Assembly: GCA_900543695.1 (NCBI GenBank)
Contig: UQSG01000008.1
Coordinates: 20,501 to 84,500, forward strand
DNA from: an uncultured Clostridium sp.
Lineage (GTDB): Bacteria > Bacillota > Clostridia > UBA1212 > UBA1255
Reading direction: 5' to 3'
DNA length: 64,000 nt
Each line of letters opens with the position of its first letter. The stretch's first letter is position 1. The notes below the pieces were generated by a model. It ran no database searches. It worked only from the letters and a program-made list of their open reading frames with translations, and was not told the origin of the DNA. Positions 32,468 through 41,358 of the stretch are shown piece by piece. Made by a program: the position numbers and the translations under genes.

Positions 32468-34867
32468 ATGGTACTGAAATATGACAGACAGATAACGATA
32501 AGTACCGCAAATAGCCGTTACGCTGAAAATTGGCCGGCGCAGAAAATGTATCTCTCCGAGCTTGTAGACCGGCTCAAGGTACCAATGCGCAGTCAGGAAT
32601 CACTCAGTGTATACCTCAAAATGCCCAAGGCGAAGCAGGATAACCTCAAAGACGTCGGAGGCTTTGTCGGTGGAGAACTGCTTGGTGGGCGTCGAAAAAA
32701 TGGATCGGTAAAGGGTAGGGATTTCATATCACTAGATCTGGACAGCATCCCTGCAGGAGAAACCGATACTACGCTCAAAAAGATCGCCGCACTGGGTTGC
32801 GGCTGCTGCGTGTACAGCACGCGCAAGCACGAGCCTTCCAAGCCTCGACTGCGCGCCCTGGTGTGGTTAGACCGCACATGCAGCGCAGACGAATATGAGG
32901 CGATATCGCGCAAACTTGCCGAGATCATCGGAATCCAACTTTGTGATCCATCCACCTTCCAGCCGACACGGCTAATGTACTGGCCGAGCTGCTGCAGTGA
33001 CAGTCAATATGTATATGAGGTGTACGACAACCCATTCTTATCAGTTGACGGGATGCTGCGAATGTATCAGAACTGGCGTAATGTTGCAGAATGGCCGCAG
33101 GTTCCGGGCGCTGCAGACTTGCCGAAACGACTCGCTGCAAAACAGGGTGATCCGACAGAAAAAACAGGCATCGTCGGGGCGTTCTGTCGGATATACGATA
33201 TATACCGGGCGTTTGAGCTGATTCCTGGCATCTATGAGCCATGCACTGGATCAGACCGGTATACATACGTAGGCGGATCCACTTCGGGCGGAGCAGTGAT
33301 ATATGATGGCGGAAAATTCTTATATTCCCATCATGCTACAGATCCGTGCGGGGGCAGGCTGGTCAACGCATTTGACCTTATAAGGATCCACAAGTTCGGG
33401 GAGCTGGATGACAGCGCAAAGGCGGATACGCCGGTCAACCGGCTGCCGTCATACACCGCGATGACCGAATTCGCAGTTGGAATCCCTGAAGTTGCAAAGG
33501 CAATGGCAAAAGAACGTTACGCATTAACCCTGAAAGATTTTGGTCAAGCGGATGATTGGATCAAGCAACTCGATATGACAGAGGTAGGCTACGCCAGCAC
33601 AATCAACAATATCCTTCTGCTCCTCGAACATCATGATGACCTTAAGGATCGGATATTCTACGACGAATTCGCGCGGCGCCCCGTTATACGGGGGCGGATG
33701 CCATGGGACGCAAAGGATCCGGAAACTGCGGAGCGTACTTGGCGTGAGGGGGATGACGCCGGCGTTAGCTGGTATATGGAAAAGACATTCAAAATCCACG
33801 GTGAGAGCAAAGTTCGAAACGCGCTGCTGTTGCACAAGGATCGGCATTCCTATAATCGAGTAAAGGAGTACCTATTAGGTCTTCCGGCCTGGGATGGTGT
33901 AAAGCGATTGGATACGCTGTTTGTAGACTATCTAGGCGCTGAGAATTCGGAATATGTCCGCGCAGTAACAAGAAAAAGCTGGACCGCAGCAGTAGCTAGA
34001 GCATTATGCCCGGGCACTAAATATGACAATATGACTGTAATTACCGGCGCCCAAGGCATCGGCAAAAGCTCGCTGCTGAAAATAATGGGAGGGGCATGGT
34101 TTTCTGATTCTCTTAAGACATTTGAGGGCAAAGAGGCATGCGAGCTTGTGCAAGGCGTATGGATCGTTGAAATTGCGGAATTGGCGGCATTCAGCAGAGC
34201 CGAAACAAGCAAAATCAAACACTTCCTGAGCCAGACAGAGGATATATTCCGTGCAGCCTACGCAAAAAATACGGAGTGGTGTCCGAGGCGTTGTGTATTC
34301 TTCGGAACAACCAATGACGCCGAATATCTGAAAGACAACACCGGGGACCGGCGCTTTTGGCCAATTGATGCCGGTATACAGAGACCGAAAAAGAATGTTT
34401 TCGAGGATCTGCCGACAGAGCGAGATCAGATTTGGGCCGAGGCCTTGCTCCGATATCAGATGGCTGAACCACTCTATCTGCCAGCGGAGCTTATGGAGGC
34501 GGCTCAGAAAGTTCAGGAGGCACACAGAATCAGTGACGACCGCGCAGGCGTAATCCAAGAGTTTTTGGAGCTCAAACTGCCGAAAAATTGGAGCCGAATA
34601 TCAACCGCGCAGCGCCGCATATGGCTCAACGGGGGAGCCGAAAACGAGGGTGAAATCGAGCGCGATCGAGTATGTGTAGCAGAAATCTGGACGGAGTGTC
34701 TCGGACAGGATCTGGCGCGCCTGGATGCCAAAGCATCAAAGGACATCCGGAATATTATGGATCGAATGCCGGGCTGGAAAAAGAGTACGAAGGCGATGAA
34801 AAGACCGCCCTACGGAGTGGTTAAAGGGTACGAAAAAGAGGTAACCAAACAGGTAACTTTTAGGTAA
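32468..34867 (+). CDS. VapE-type primase/helicase
   Basis: 799 residues. The N-terminal half resembles an archaeo-eukaryotic primase domain (FISLDLDSIP for the metal-binding acidic residues, VYSTRKHEPSKPRLRALVW). The C-terminal half is a virulence-associated E/D5-like ATPase with Walker A TGAQGIGKSSLL, Walker B GVWIVEIAEL, and FGTTNDAEYLKDNTGDRRFWPI. It primes and unwinds at the origin. The repeat array starting in its last codons may be its binding site. Confidence 0.92.
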   Translation: MVLKYDRQITISTANSRYAENWPAQKMYLSELVDRLKVPMRSQESLSVYLKMPKAKQDNLKDVGGFVGGELLGGRRKNGSVKGRDFISLDLDSIPAGETDTTLKKIAALGCGCCVYSTRKHEPSKPRLRALVWLDRTCSADEYEAISRKLAEIIGIQLCDPSTFQPTRLMYWPSCCSDSQYVYEVYDNPFLSVDGMLRMYQNWRNVAEWPQVPGAADLPKRLAAKQGDPTEKTGIVGAFCRIYDIYRAFELIPGIYEPCTGSDRYTYVGGSTSGGAVIYDGGKFLYSHHATDPCGGRLVNAFDLIRIHKFGELDDSAKADTPVNRLPSYTAMTEFAVGIPEVAKAMAKERYALTLKDFGQADDWIKQLDMTEVGYASTINNILLLLEHHDDLKDRIFYDEFARRPVIRGRMPWDAKDPETAERTWREGDDAGVSWYMEKTFKIHGESKVRNALLLHKDRHSYNRVKEYLLGLPAWDGVKRLDTLFVDYLGAENSEYVRAVTRKSWTAAVARALCPGTKYDNMTVITGAQGIGKSSLLKIMGGAWFSDSLKTFEGKEACELVQGVWIVEIAELAAFSRAETSKIKHFLSQTEDIFRAAYAKNTEWCPRRCVFFGTTNDAEYLKDNTGDRRFWPIDAGIQRPKKNVFEDLPTERDQIWAEALLRYQMAEPLYLPAELMEAAQKVQEAHRISDDRAGVIQEFLELKLPKNWSRISTAQRRIWLNGGAENEGEIERDRVCVAEIWTECLGQDLARLDAKASKDIRNIMDRMPGWKKSTKAMKRPPYGVVKGYEKEVTKQVTFR

Positions 34868-35082
34868 CCGGTTACCTGAAAAGTTACCTAAAAGGTAACC
34901 GGTTACCTCGCGGTTACCTGAAAAGTTACCTAAAAAAACGCGTAAAATTAAAGGTTTTTTTAAAATAGGTAACTAGGTAACCATTTTTTACTTTAATTAA
35001 TTGAATATAGGTAATTAGGGAGTATATAAAACACCTAATCGCCTGATTTTATATGTCATATACGCGCGCGTGAGAAGTTACC
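34840..35082. repeat. array of GGTAAC repeats next to AT-rich DNA, possible replication origin
   Basis: Twelve exact copies of GGTAAC (six per strand) occur in 243 bp, starting in the last codons of the VapE gene; ten lie within 34840-34973. Several are joined head to head as GGTAACCGGTTACC. Between 34930 and 35060 the DNA is strongly AT-rich with A and T runs. Repeats plus an AT-rich segment beside a primase/helicase gene is the layout of a phage origin. A transcription-control role is an alternative. Confidence 0.7.
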
Positions 35083-35096
35083 GGGAGGGCGAAACA

Positions 35097-35405
35097 ATGA
35101 AAGAAGCTGAAATCGAAAAAAGAATGGTGAAAGCGATCGAAGGTATGGGCGGCTTATGCTGGAAGTTCACCTCCCCCGGAACCATCGGCGTGCCGGATCG
35201 GATCGTAGTGCTGCCGGACGGCTCAGTGATCTTTGTAGAGCTTAAAGCTGAATTCGGCAGAATGGCCAATATCCAGCGATACCGGATATCGCAGTTGAAA
35301 AAATGCGGCGTTGATGCAAGAAAGATTCAGGGGCTGGAAGAGATGAAATCATTTGTGCGCGAATGCAAAACACGGCTGGAAGGAGGCGAGAGGAGTGAAA
35401 TATAA
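35097..35405 (+). CDS. VRR-NUC domain nuclease
   Basis: 102 residues. Signature segments are FTSPGTIGVPDRIVVLPDG and VIFVELKAEFGRM (the D...ExK catalytic set), then a helix with AxKxQ-like residues. Stand-alone VRR-NUC proteins act on branched DNA in phage replication or recombination. ATG after GGGAGG. It overlaps the helicase gene by 11 nt. Confidence 0.9.
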   Translation: MKEAEIEKRMVKAIEGMGGLCWKFTSPGTIGVPDRIVVLPDGSVIFVELKAEFGRMANIQRYRISQLKKCGVDARKIQGLEEMKSFVRECKTRLEGGERSEI

Positions 35406-36774
35406 CCCGCATCCGTACCAGGCCTATTGCGAAAATCGAATCATTGAAACATCCGCACTGGCGCTGTGGCTTGATATGGGACTGGGCAAGACGGTAATTA
35501 CGCTAACCGCGATCAAGGAGCTGAAATATTACCGGTTTGCGGTAAAAAAAGTTCTGGTAATCGCGCCCAAAAAGGTTGCAGAGGCTACTTGGCAGAAAGA
35601 AGCTGCGAAGTGGGATCATCTGAGGGGGCTTCGAATCATCAGTTGCCTCGGAAACACAACGCAGCGGATTAAGGCGGTAAATACGCCGGGGGATATCTAT
35701 ATCATCAACCGCGAAAATGTGGTGTGGTTGGAGGATTATTACCGTAACGATTGGCCATTTGACATGGTGGTTGTGGATGAGTCCAGCAGCTTTAAAAACC
35801 CTGCTGCGAAGCGATTTAAGGCACTATCCCGAGTCAGGGGGAAAATGTCACGCATTATTGAGCTTACGGGCACACCGGCGCCGAACAGCTTGCAGGATGT
35901 CTGGGCACAGGTATACTTGCTGGATCAAGGGGCGCGGCTTGGGAAGTACATTACCCATTTCCGGGAGCGGTACATGGAGCCGGATAAGCGGGATCGCGCG
36001 ATGGTCTACAGCTATAAGCCCAAGGACGGAGCTGTGGATGTAGTACACCAAAAGATCAGCGATATCTGCGTGAGTATGAAAGCGGAGGACTACTTACAAC
36101 TACCGGAGTGCGTGATCGACGACATACCGGTGGTGCTGGATCCCAAGGCGCAGCAGCAATACAACCAGCTGGAGCGGGATCTGCTGCTTAGTGTGGAGTC
36201 GAGCGTGATCGACGTGGCGTCGGCAGCAGCGTTGTCCAATAAGCTTCTGCAGTTGTGCAATGGTGCATGCTATACGGACGACGGATCAGTGGTGCAGATC
36301 CACGGCTGCAAGCTGCAGGCATTGTACGAGGTGGTTGAGGGCCTCAACGGGCAGCCGGTTTTGCTGTTTTATAATTTCCGGCACGATATTGCAAGAATCA
36401 TCGAAACGCTGAAACCACTGAAGCTGCGGATCCGCCAGCTGGCGGGAAAGGCTGATGAGGATGCGTGGAATAACCACGAGGTTGATGTGCTGCTTGCGCA
36501 TCCGGCGAGCTGCGCGTATGGGCTTAACCTGCAGGATGGGGGAAACCATATCGTGTGGTTTGGGCTTAACTGGAGCCTGGAGCTATACCAGCAAGCCAAT
36601 AAGCGGCTGCACAGGCAAGGGCAGCTGCAGGCGGTTATCATACATCGCCTGTACGTGGAGGGCGCGCGGGATGAGGATGTGATCGCCGCGCTGTCAAGCA
36701 AGGGGGCGACACAAAATCACCTGATTGATAGCTTGAAGTTACGGATCAAAAGATTGAAGGAGGTACAAAAATGA
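35395..36774 (+). CDS. SNF2/DEAD-like DNA helicase
   Basis: 459 residues. Motif I is LDMGLGKTVITL, motif II is VVVDESSSFKN (DESS in place of DEAH), motif III is LTGTPAPN, and motif VI is QANKRLHRQGQ. The GTG at 35395 follows GGAGGCGAGAGGA and makes the N-terminus KYNPHPYQ, a Q-motif-like start. A common partner of VRR-NUC in phage replication modules. Confidence 0.92.
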   Translation: MKYNPHPYQAYCENRIIETSALALWLDMGLGKTVITLTAIKELKYYRFAVKKVLVIAPKKVAEATWQKEAAKWDHLRGLRIISCLGNTTQRIKAVNTPGDIYIINRENVVWLEDYYRNDWPFDMVVVDESSSFKNPAAKRFKALSRVRGKMSRIIELTGTPAPNSLQDVWAQVYLLDQGARLGKYITHFRERYMEPDKRDRAMVYSYKPKDGAVDVVHQKISDICVSMKAEDYLQLPECVIDDIPVVLDPKAQQQYNQLERDLLLSVESSVIDVASAAALSNKLLQLCNGACYTDDGSVVQIHGCKLQALYEVVEGLNGQPVLLFYNFRHDIARIIETLKPLKLRIRQLAGKADEDAWNNHEVDVLLAHPASCAYGLNLQDGGNHIVWFGLNWSLELYQQANKRLHRQGQLQAVIIHRLYVEGARDEDVIAALSSKGATQNHLIDSLKLRIKRLKEVQK

Positions 36775-37088
36775 CACGAACTGAATTATCAGAGATACTT
36801 GAAAGACATAGAAAATGGCTGGCGGGAGAAGCTGGTGGACAACGCGCCGACCTGTGCGCAGCCGATCTGTGCGAAGCCGACCTGTATAACTGTTGCTTGC
36901 CACTATGGTGTGGAGGTACGCGCATCACATTGGACAGGCTGCAGATGGCACAGCTGATCTATCACTTCTGCAGCATGGAGTGCGAGGACTCAGAAGTGCT
37001 AGCGCTGCAAAAATCATTGTATGCATTCGCGAACGAGTTTGCGGAAAGCCGTGACGATCTCAAAAATAAAAAATTTCCAGAGGCGTGA
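36771..37088 (+). CDS. small phage protein with pentapeptide-like repeats (105 aa)
   Basis: A helical start (ELSEILERHRKWL) is followed by three pentapeptide units (ADLCA ADLCE ADLYN), and the rest is helical. Such proteins are frequent in Clostridia phages; function unknown. ATGA overlap with the helicase gene. Confidence 0.65.
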   Translation: MTRTELSEILERHRKWLAGEAGGQRADLCAADLCEADLYNCCLPLWCGGTRITLDRLQMAQLIYHFCSMECEDSEVLALQKSLYAFANEFAESRDDLKNKKFPEA

Positions 37089-37092
37089 TAAT

Positions 37093-37767
37093 ATGAACGT
37101 ATTAATTGCATGCGAAGAATCGCAGACTATAACGATCGAAATGAGAAAGTTGGGGCATCAGGCGTTCAGTTGCGATTTGCAGGAACCGTCTGGAGGGCAT
37201 CCAGAATGGCATGTGAAGGGTGATGTGTCGGATATTCTGCATTCTCCGGCAACATTCTTGGCAATGGACGGAACGAAGTATGAGGGGGTTACATGGGATC
37301 TGATTATTGCACATCCACCCTGTACATATCTGTCGTCCGTGGCAAATCGGATGCATTCGCAAAAATCACGTACTATAAGTCAGATCAATGACCGGACTGT
37401 GGCTCGATTGGAGGCTATGAAATTTTTCCTGGGTTTTGCGCATGCGAATTGCCAGAAGATATGTATTGAAAATCCGGTGGGGGTCATGAACACAGTATAT
37501 CGTCAACCGGATCAGATTATCCACCCGTATTATTTCGGCGAGCCAGAGCTTAAACGCACCTGTCTGTGGCTCTACGGTCTGCCTCCGTTGGACTATGCGT
37601 CAACGATTATCGAGAGACCGCAGCCGATACGTATCGGCGGTAACGGGAAAAATGTATATTTTACGGAACATTGTGGTGGTTCTGATCGGGCGCGTGTCCG
37701 ATCAAGGACCTTTCCGGGAATCGCCCGAGCAATGGCAAGGCAATGGGCTGGTGAAGCCAATGTCTGA
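37093..37767 (+). CDS. C5-cytosine methyltransferase-like phage protein
   Basis: 224 residues. The N-terminal NVLIACEESQTI is a SAM-binding-type start. AHPPCTYLSS has the Pro-Cys of the catalytic loop, and CIENPVGVM corresponds to the ENV motif. It is shorter than ordinary C5 methylases (over 300 residues) and has little room for a target-recognition domain, so specificity or activity is uncertain. It could mark phage DNA against host restriction. Confidence 0.75.
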   Translation: MNVLIACEESQTITIEMRKLGHQAFSCDLQEPSGGHPEWHVKGDVSDILHSPATFLAMDGTKYEGVTWDLIIAHPPCTYLSSVANRMHSQKSRTISQINDRTVARLEAMKFFLGFAHANCQKICIENPVGVMNTVYRQPDQIIHPYYFGEPELKRTCLWLYGLPPLDYASTIIERPQPIRIGGNGKNVYFTEHCGGSDRARVRSRTFPGIARAMARQWAGEANV

Positions 37768-37948
37768 TTACTACACATGCAGATATCGATATGCAGCCGC
37801 GCTGCCGATGTGCAGCTGCCCGGCCATGTGCCGGGAGATGATAGTTGCAACGTGTATCGACATCAAAAAGGACTGCAAAAATTGCAGATATTACAGATGT
37901 GACGAGGAAGAGATCCTAACAGATCGGAAAGGACGGAAAAATGACTGA
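37760..37948 (+). CDS. cysteine-rich phage protein (62 aa)
   Basis: Nine cysteines in 62 residues (PMCSCPAMC, DCKNCRYYRC) suggest a zinc-binding fold. It overlaps the methylase stop by 8 nt, and the ribosome site GGTGAAG is weak. Function unknown. Confidence 0.6.
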   Translation: MSDYYTCRYRYAAALPMCSCPAMCREMIVATCIDIKKDCKNCRYYRCDEEEILTDRKGRKND

Positions 37949-38333
37949 TATATTATGCGACGAAGTGAATTGCATATGGTACAAAGATGAAGAATGCTAC
38001 GCTGGAAAAATTGTCTGTTTCTGTGATGGATGGCGCACATTCCAAGATTATATGGACCTGCCGGAATATCAGTGCGAATACTGGGAGGCGATCGTAAGGA
38101 AAAGCAAAAAAGATATTGTGAGAAAAAGACGCAAAGGAAAAGAAGTCATGGTGAATGGCGTGAAATTCTACACGCGCGACAATATGAAATGGGGAGAACG
38201 ATGCATCTATCTGACTGACGCGCGCACTGGGATTATGGTTGGGGATATGAAGACGTTGAAAGAAAGATGGGATTGGTACATAGATGCCATCAAAAAACAC
38301 AGGGACGTGATGGAGTTCCCGGAAATGGAGTAG
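37941..38333 (+). CDS. hypothetical phage protein (130 aa)
   Basis: The N-terminal part carries paired cysteines (CDEVNCIWYKDEECYAGKIVCFC), the middle is very basic (KSKKDIVRKRRKGK), and the C-terminal part is a strand/helix region ending KKHRDVMEF. AAAGGA site. Function unknown. Confidence 0.6.
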   Translation: MTDILCDEVNCIWYKDEECYAGKIVCFCDGWRTFQDYMDLPEYQCEYWEAIVRKSKKDIVRKRRKGKEVMVNGVKFYTRDNMKWGERCIYLTDARTGIMVGDMKTLKERWDWYIDAIKKHRDVMEFPEME

Positions 38334-38336
38334 AAA

Positions 38337-38678
38337 ATGAAAGCATGGTTAGTGAAAATAAAAGATGAAATTTACGCAACAGTTGTTTTTGCGGAAACAA
38401 GAGGTAAAGCAAGATCAATAGCAATGTCAACAGATGCTTGCCAAGACGCTGATTTTTGCGAAATAGAAGTGCATAGACAAAAGTCGATGGATAAATACCA
38501 TACCAAAGGCAAAACAGAAATGGATTGGTGTAACGCTAATGACCGGATTGCATTAGTTAAAGAGTGCGGATTTTTTTGCGTCGATGATTATTTTGACTTC
38601 AATGCTTGCGAGGATTGCCCAGCAAAGGATTATTGCGATAGATATACAGATTACAAGGAGGACAAAAATGAACTATGA
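38337..38678 (+). CDS. hypothetical phage protein with C-terminal cysteine cluster (113 aa)
   Basis: Starts MKAWLVKIKDEIYATVVFAETRG, a fold often seen in small phage proteins. The end has CEDCPAKDYCDRY, a possible metal site. No clear strong ribosome site. Overlaps the next gene by 11 nt. Confidence 0.6.
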   Translation: MKAWLVKIKDEIYATVVFAETRGKARSIAMSTDACQDADFCEIEVHRQKSMDKYHTKGKTEMDWCNANDRIALVKECGFFCVDDYFDFNACEDCPAKDYCDRYTDYKEDKNEL

Positions 38679-38961
38679 CATTAAACAGGACAAAGACAAA
38701 ATAAGGCTGGAGCTTGTGCCTCCGTCGTTGATGTGGGCGGTCGGCGCAATACGGACGTATGGCACCCAAAAATACGGGGATGCGGAATGCTGGCGCGCTG
38801 TAGAGCCGGAACGCTACAAGGGGGCATTACTGAGGCATCTTATGGCGTATCTTGGCGGCGAGGCGGTAGATCCGGAAAGTGGGTATCCCCATCTATGGCA
38901 CACGGCGTGCAATCTGGCGTTCTTAATCGAGCTGGAATCGACGGATGGGGGAAAGCCATGA
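38668..38961 (+). CDS. DUF5664-type dATP/dGTP diphosphohydrolase-like protein
   Basis: 97 residues. RLELVPPSLMWAVGAIRTYGTQKYG and YPHLWHTACNLAFLIELE match the short all-alpha phage proteins annotated as dATP/dGTP diphosphohydrolase N-terminal domains (MazG-like histidine/acidic residues). It may alter nucleotide pools. AAGGAGG before the ATG. Confidence 0.78.
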   Translation: MNYDIKQDKDKIRLELVPPSLMWAVGAIRTYGTQKYGDAECWRAVEPERYKGALLRHLMAYLGGEAVDPESGYPHLWHTACNLAFLIELESTDGGKP

Positions 38962-39035
38962 ATTTCTTGATTGGTCTGGTCATAGGCATATTGCTCGGGG
39001 CGGCTGTGTATGCAATGGGGAGGGGAGGAAAATGA
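38958..39035 (+). CDS. 25-residue membrane peptide
   Basis: One hydrophobic helix (FLIGLVIGILLGAAVYAMG) with a basic tail. Start and stop overlap both neighbours in the ATGA style, which argues for translation. Function unknown. Confidence 0.5.
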   Translation: MNFLIGLVIGILLGAAVYAMGRGGK

Positions 39036-39484
39036 ATGCGGAATACTTCTTGCGGTCATATGCCACGTTCACCTTGTACCGCCTCCAGGCGGAGACGGAG
39101 CTGAAAAAATTGAAAGATGAACGATATGCGATCTACGCCGAAGGTACGCCGCCTGATGGGCAACCCCGCAGCTCGGATGCGGGAAATCCGACGGCCAAAA
39201 TCGTGGAGAAGCTGGATCAGTACGACCGGAAGATTGCTCGAATCGAAGCGGAGATTGCTACATACGACGCCAGGATGCAATGCATCGAGGATGTTGTGTC
39301 CCGGCTCGCGCCCGATGAGCAGCAGATCGCACGGCTGCGGTATATGCGTACGAAGCCGCTGCGGTGGGATGAGATAGCGCGGGAGTTACATTACAACGAA
39401 CGGCAATGTCGACGCATTAATCAACGGGCTCTAAAAAAGATTCAAAAGATGTCCGTTACCGGACAAAAAAACATGATATACTGA
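39032..39484 (+). CDS. sigma-like late transcription regulator (DUF1492/ArpU-like)
   Basis: 150 residues. The N-terminal two thirds are a long helical region (AETELKKLKDERYAIYAEG, DRKIARIEAEIA). The C-terminus resembles sigma-70 region 4 (LRYMRTKPLRWDEIARELHYNERQCRRINQRALKKI). It is the last gene before the late-gene terminator, the usual place of the late activator in Firmicute phages. GGAGG site. Confidence 0.83.
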   Translation: MNAEYFLRSYATFTLYRLQAETELKKLKDERYAIYAEGTPPDGQPRSSDAGNPTAKIVEKLDQYDRKIARIEAEIATYDARMQCIEDVVSRLAPDEQQIARLRYMRTKPLRWDEIARELHYNERQCRRINQRALKKIQKMSVTGQKNMIY

Positions 39485-39528
39485 TTACAGTGGATTTTCG
39501 GGTAGTCCATGTTGTACCTCCTTTACTG

Positions 39529-39552
39529 CCCCCTGGAGACAGGGGGTATTTT
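39529..39552 (+). terminator. terminator between early and late genes
   Basis: A perfect 7-bp GC-rich stem CCCCCTG/CAGGGGG with GAGA loop, followed by TATTTT. It separates the regulator from the first late gene, so it may be where late transcription is controlled. Confidence 0.72.
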
Positions 39553-39581
39553 CATGCAAAAAAATAAGGGGTGATATTATT

Positions 39582-40499
39582 ATGCCAAACATATCAACCG
39601 TCAGCGCCGTTATTAACGGCCAGACATATAATCTGACACTGGATTCCGCAAGCGGAAAGTATAAGGCGACTATCACCGCCCCGTCGAAGTCCAGTTACAA
39701 CGAACCAGGGCATTACTACGACGTTAAGGTGACAGCGGAGGACGAATACGGCAATACTGTATCTGCCGATTCTACACACGCCACGCTGGGAGAATCGCTG
39801 CAGCTGCGTGTCAAGGAGAAGACCAAGCCCGTCATTGCCGTGACTGCGCCGACGGCAGGAGCAACCGTCACGAACAACAAGCCGGCCATCAAGATCAATG
39901 TCACGGACAGCGATTCCGGAATTGACACCAGCACGTTCAAATTGTACATCGATAACGGTCCTGCGATCACATGGATGTCTGGCATGCGTTCTGAGATCAC
40001 GGATGGATATACCTGGACGTATACGCCGACAACCGCACTGTCAGATGGACCTCACACGCTCAAGATTGACGTGTCCGACTTCGACGGCAATGCAGCGACG
40101 CAGAAGACGTCTACCTTCAAGGTGGATACAACGCCGCCTGTGCTCTCCGTAACGACTCCGACAGACAATTACTACACTAAGGAGACCTCCCTTACGGTCA
40201 ACGGGACAACTAACGATGCTACGTCTTCGCCGGTCACAATTACGATCAAGGTCAATAATGTTGATGCAGGCGCAGTGACCGTACAGAGCAATGGCAGCTT
40301 CTCAAAATCTGTCACGCTGATCTCTCAGGATGCAGCCAATGTCATCGTTGTTACGGCGACAGACGGGGCGGGCAAGACGTCCTCTGTTACGCGGAACGTC
40401 TACTGCAATACTGTCGCGCCGGTTATTTCTGAGGTTACAATCGAGCCCAATCCCGTAGACGCGGGCGCAACGTATGTGATCACGGTCACGGTGTCCTGA
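39582..40499 (+). CDS. Ig-like-domain phage structural protein (tail fibre region)
   Basis: 305 residues built of bacterial Ig-like beta domains. KPVIAVTAPTAGATVTNNKPAIKI, TPPVLSVTTPTDNYYTKETSLTV and APVISEVTIEPNPVDAGATYVITV mark the starts of repeated units. Such domains bind carbohydrate surfaces in phage tails. It is the first late gene and lies upstream of the terminase, not with the tail genes. AAGGGGTGA site. Confidence 0.78.
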   Translation: MPNISTVSAVINGQTYNLTLDSASGKYKATITAPSKSSYNEPGHYYDVKVTAEDEYGNTVSADSTHATLGESLQLRVKEKTKPVIAVTAPTAGATVTNNKPAIKINVTDSDSGIDTSTFKLYIDNGPAITWMSGMRSEITDGYTWTYTPTTALSDGPHTLKIDVSDFDGNAATQKTSTFKVDTTPPVLSVTTPTDNYYTKETSLTVNGTTNDATSSPVTITIKVNNVDAGAVTVQSNGSFSKSVTLISQDAANVIVVTATDGAGKTSSVTRNVYCNTVAPVISEVTIEPNPVDAGATYVITVTVS

Positions 40500-40500
40500 T

Positions 40501-40872
40501 ATGATTACGTCAATGTACGGGCACTGTGACGCGTTTGATGTGGTATATACGCAGATCGGAAAGGATCAGTGGCAGGCGACGGTACCGCCGGATTTGACCG
40601 ACGGAAAATATGTCGTAGATATCTACGGAGTTGATAATACAGGATTCCTGGTCTATTGGGCCGGAATCCTGTATATGTACGACAGCAGATTCGTGAGATT
40701 GGAGCTGCTTCCTGACAGCTGCGTCATGTTCTACACGGACACCGTTGACGTGTCCGATGTCTGGGATTCATCTGATCGATGGGATCTGTCCGTAATATGG
40801 GATACATTCGAAGTATGGGATTCGTCCGACATGATCGAGTTCTGTATTTCGGATCCAACGCCGTGCTGTTAA
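40501..40872 (+). CDS. tail-region protein with Trp-Asp repeats (123 aa)
   Basis: The N-terminal beta-rich part reads like a continuation of an Ig-like unit (WQATVPPDLTDGKYVVDIYGVDN). The C-terminal part has repeated WDSSD/WDxS units (DVWDSSDRWDLSVIWD). It starts 1 nt after the previous stop. Presumed structural; exact role unknown. Confidence 0.7.
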   Translation: MITSMYGHCDAFDVVYTQIGKDQWQATVPPDLTDGKYVVDIYGVDNTGFLVYWAGILYMYDSRFVRLELLPDSCVMFYTDTVDVSDVWDSSDRWDLSVIWDTFEVWDSSDMIEFCISDPTPCC

Positions 40873-40890
40873 GAGATTGGGGGGCTTAAA

Positions 40891-41181
40891 ATGGAATGCT
40901 GTCCAAAACTGAATTTTATCGCGGGCGAGAAAAAATACGTCTGTGCGAAGCTGACTTCCTGCATCGGGCAGGTATTCACGCTGTCCGACGCATCATGGGA
41001 GCTGCTGGAAATGGACGGCACGCAAGTCGCGTCCGGGGACTGTGATGTCGTTGACGACGGCTCCGCAAAGACGCTGCGTGCGCTGGTGGAACCGCCGGAA
41101 GCGGGGACGTATGTACTAGAATTCACGTACACGATTCCTCCGGAAATATTCATTCGCCGGGTGATGATCTATGTCGGTTAG
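40891..41181 (+). CDS. hypothetical tail-region protein (96 aa)
   Basis: An all-beta fold by pattern (WELLEMDGTQVASGDCDVVDD, AGTYVLEFTYTIPPEIFIRRV), like phage Ig/fibronectin-type units. GGGGGG site before the ATG. Presumed structural because of its place in the fibre cluster. Confidence 0.65.
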   Translation: MECCPKLNFIAGEKKYVCAKLTSCIGQVFTLSDASWELLEMDGTQVASGDCDVVDDGSAKTLRALVEPPEAGTYVLEFTYTIPPEIFIRRVMIYVG

Positions 41182-41347
41182 AATCACAGCGGCCAGCATT
41201 ACGCCGAATCCGGTGAACACTTCAGAGCAGTTCATCCTATCGGTTGACGTGATCCAGTCAACCTGGGAATGGTTGGGGAGTTATACATGGGGATCAATAG
41301 AATCCCGGACATGGAACGATATTGAAAACGGGGAAATCACAAGCTAG
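41171..41347 (+). CDS. 58-residue tail-region protein
   Basis: Starts VRITAASITPNPVNTSEQFILSV, which matches the end of the Ig-like protein at 39582 (TIEPNPVDAGATYVITV). It ends with Trp repeats (TWEWLGSYTWGSIESRTW). It overlaps the preceding gene by 11 nt. Probably structural. Confidence 0.6.
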   Translation: MSVRITAASITPNPVNTSEQFILSVDVIQSTWEWLGSYTWGSIESRTWNDIENGEITS

Positions 41348-41358
41348 GAGGGAATTCT

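Noticed and set aside
34840..35082. Repeats considered as a CRISPR array
   Set aside because: Units are 6 bp, in both orientations and irregularly spaced; there are no 25-40 bp repeats with spacers and no cas genes anywhere in the window.
39485..39676. 63-residue minus-strand frame over the late-gene start
   Set aside because: No ribosome site, and it overlaps the first late gene and the terminator; treated as a shadow.
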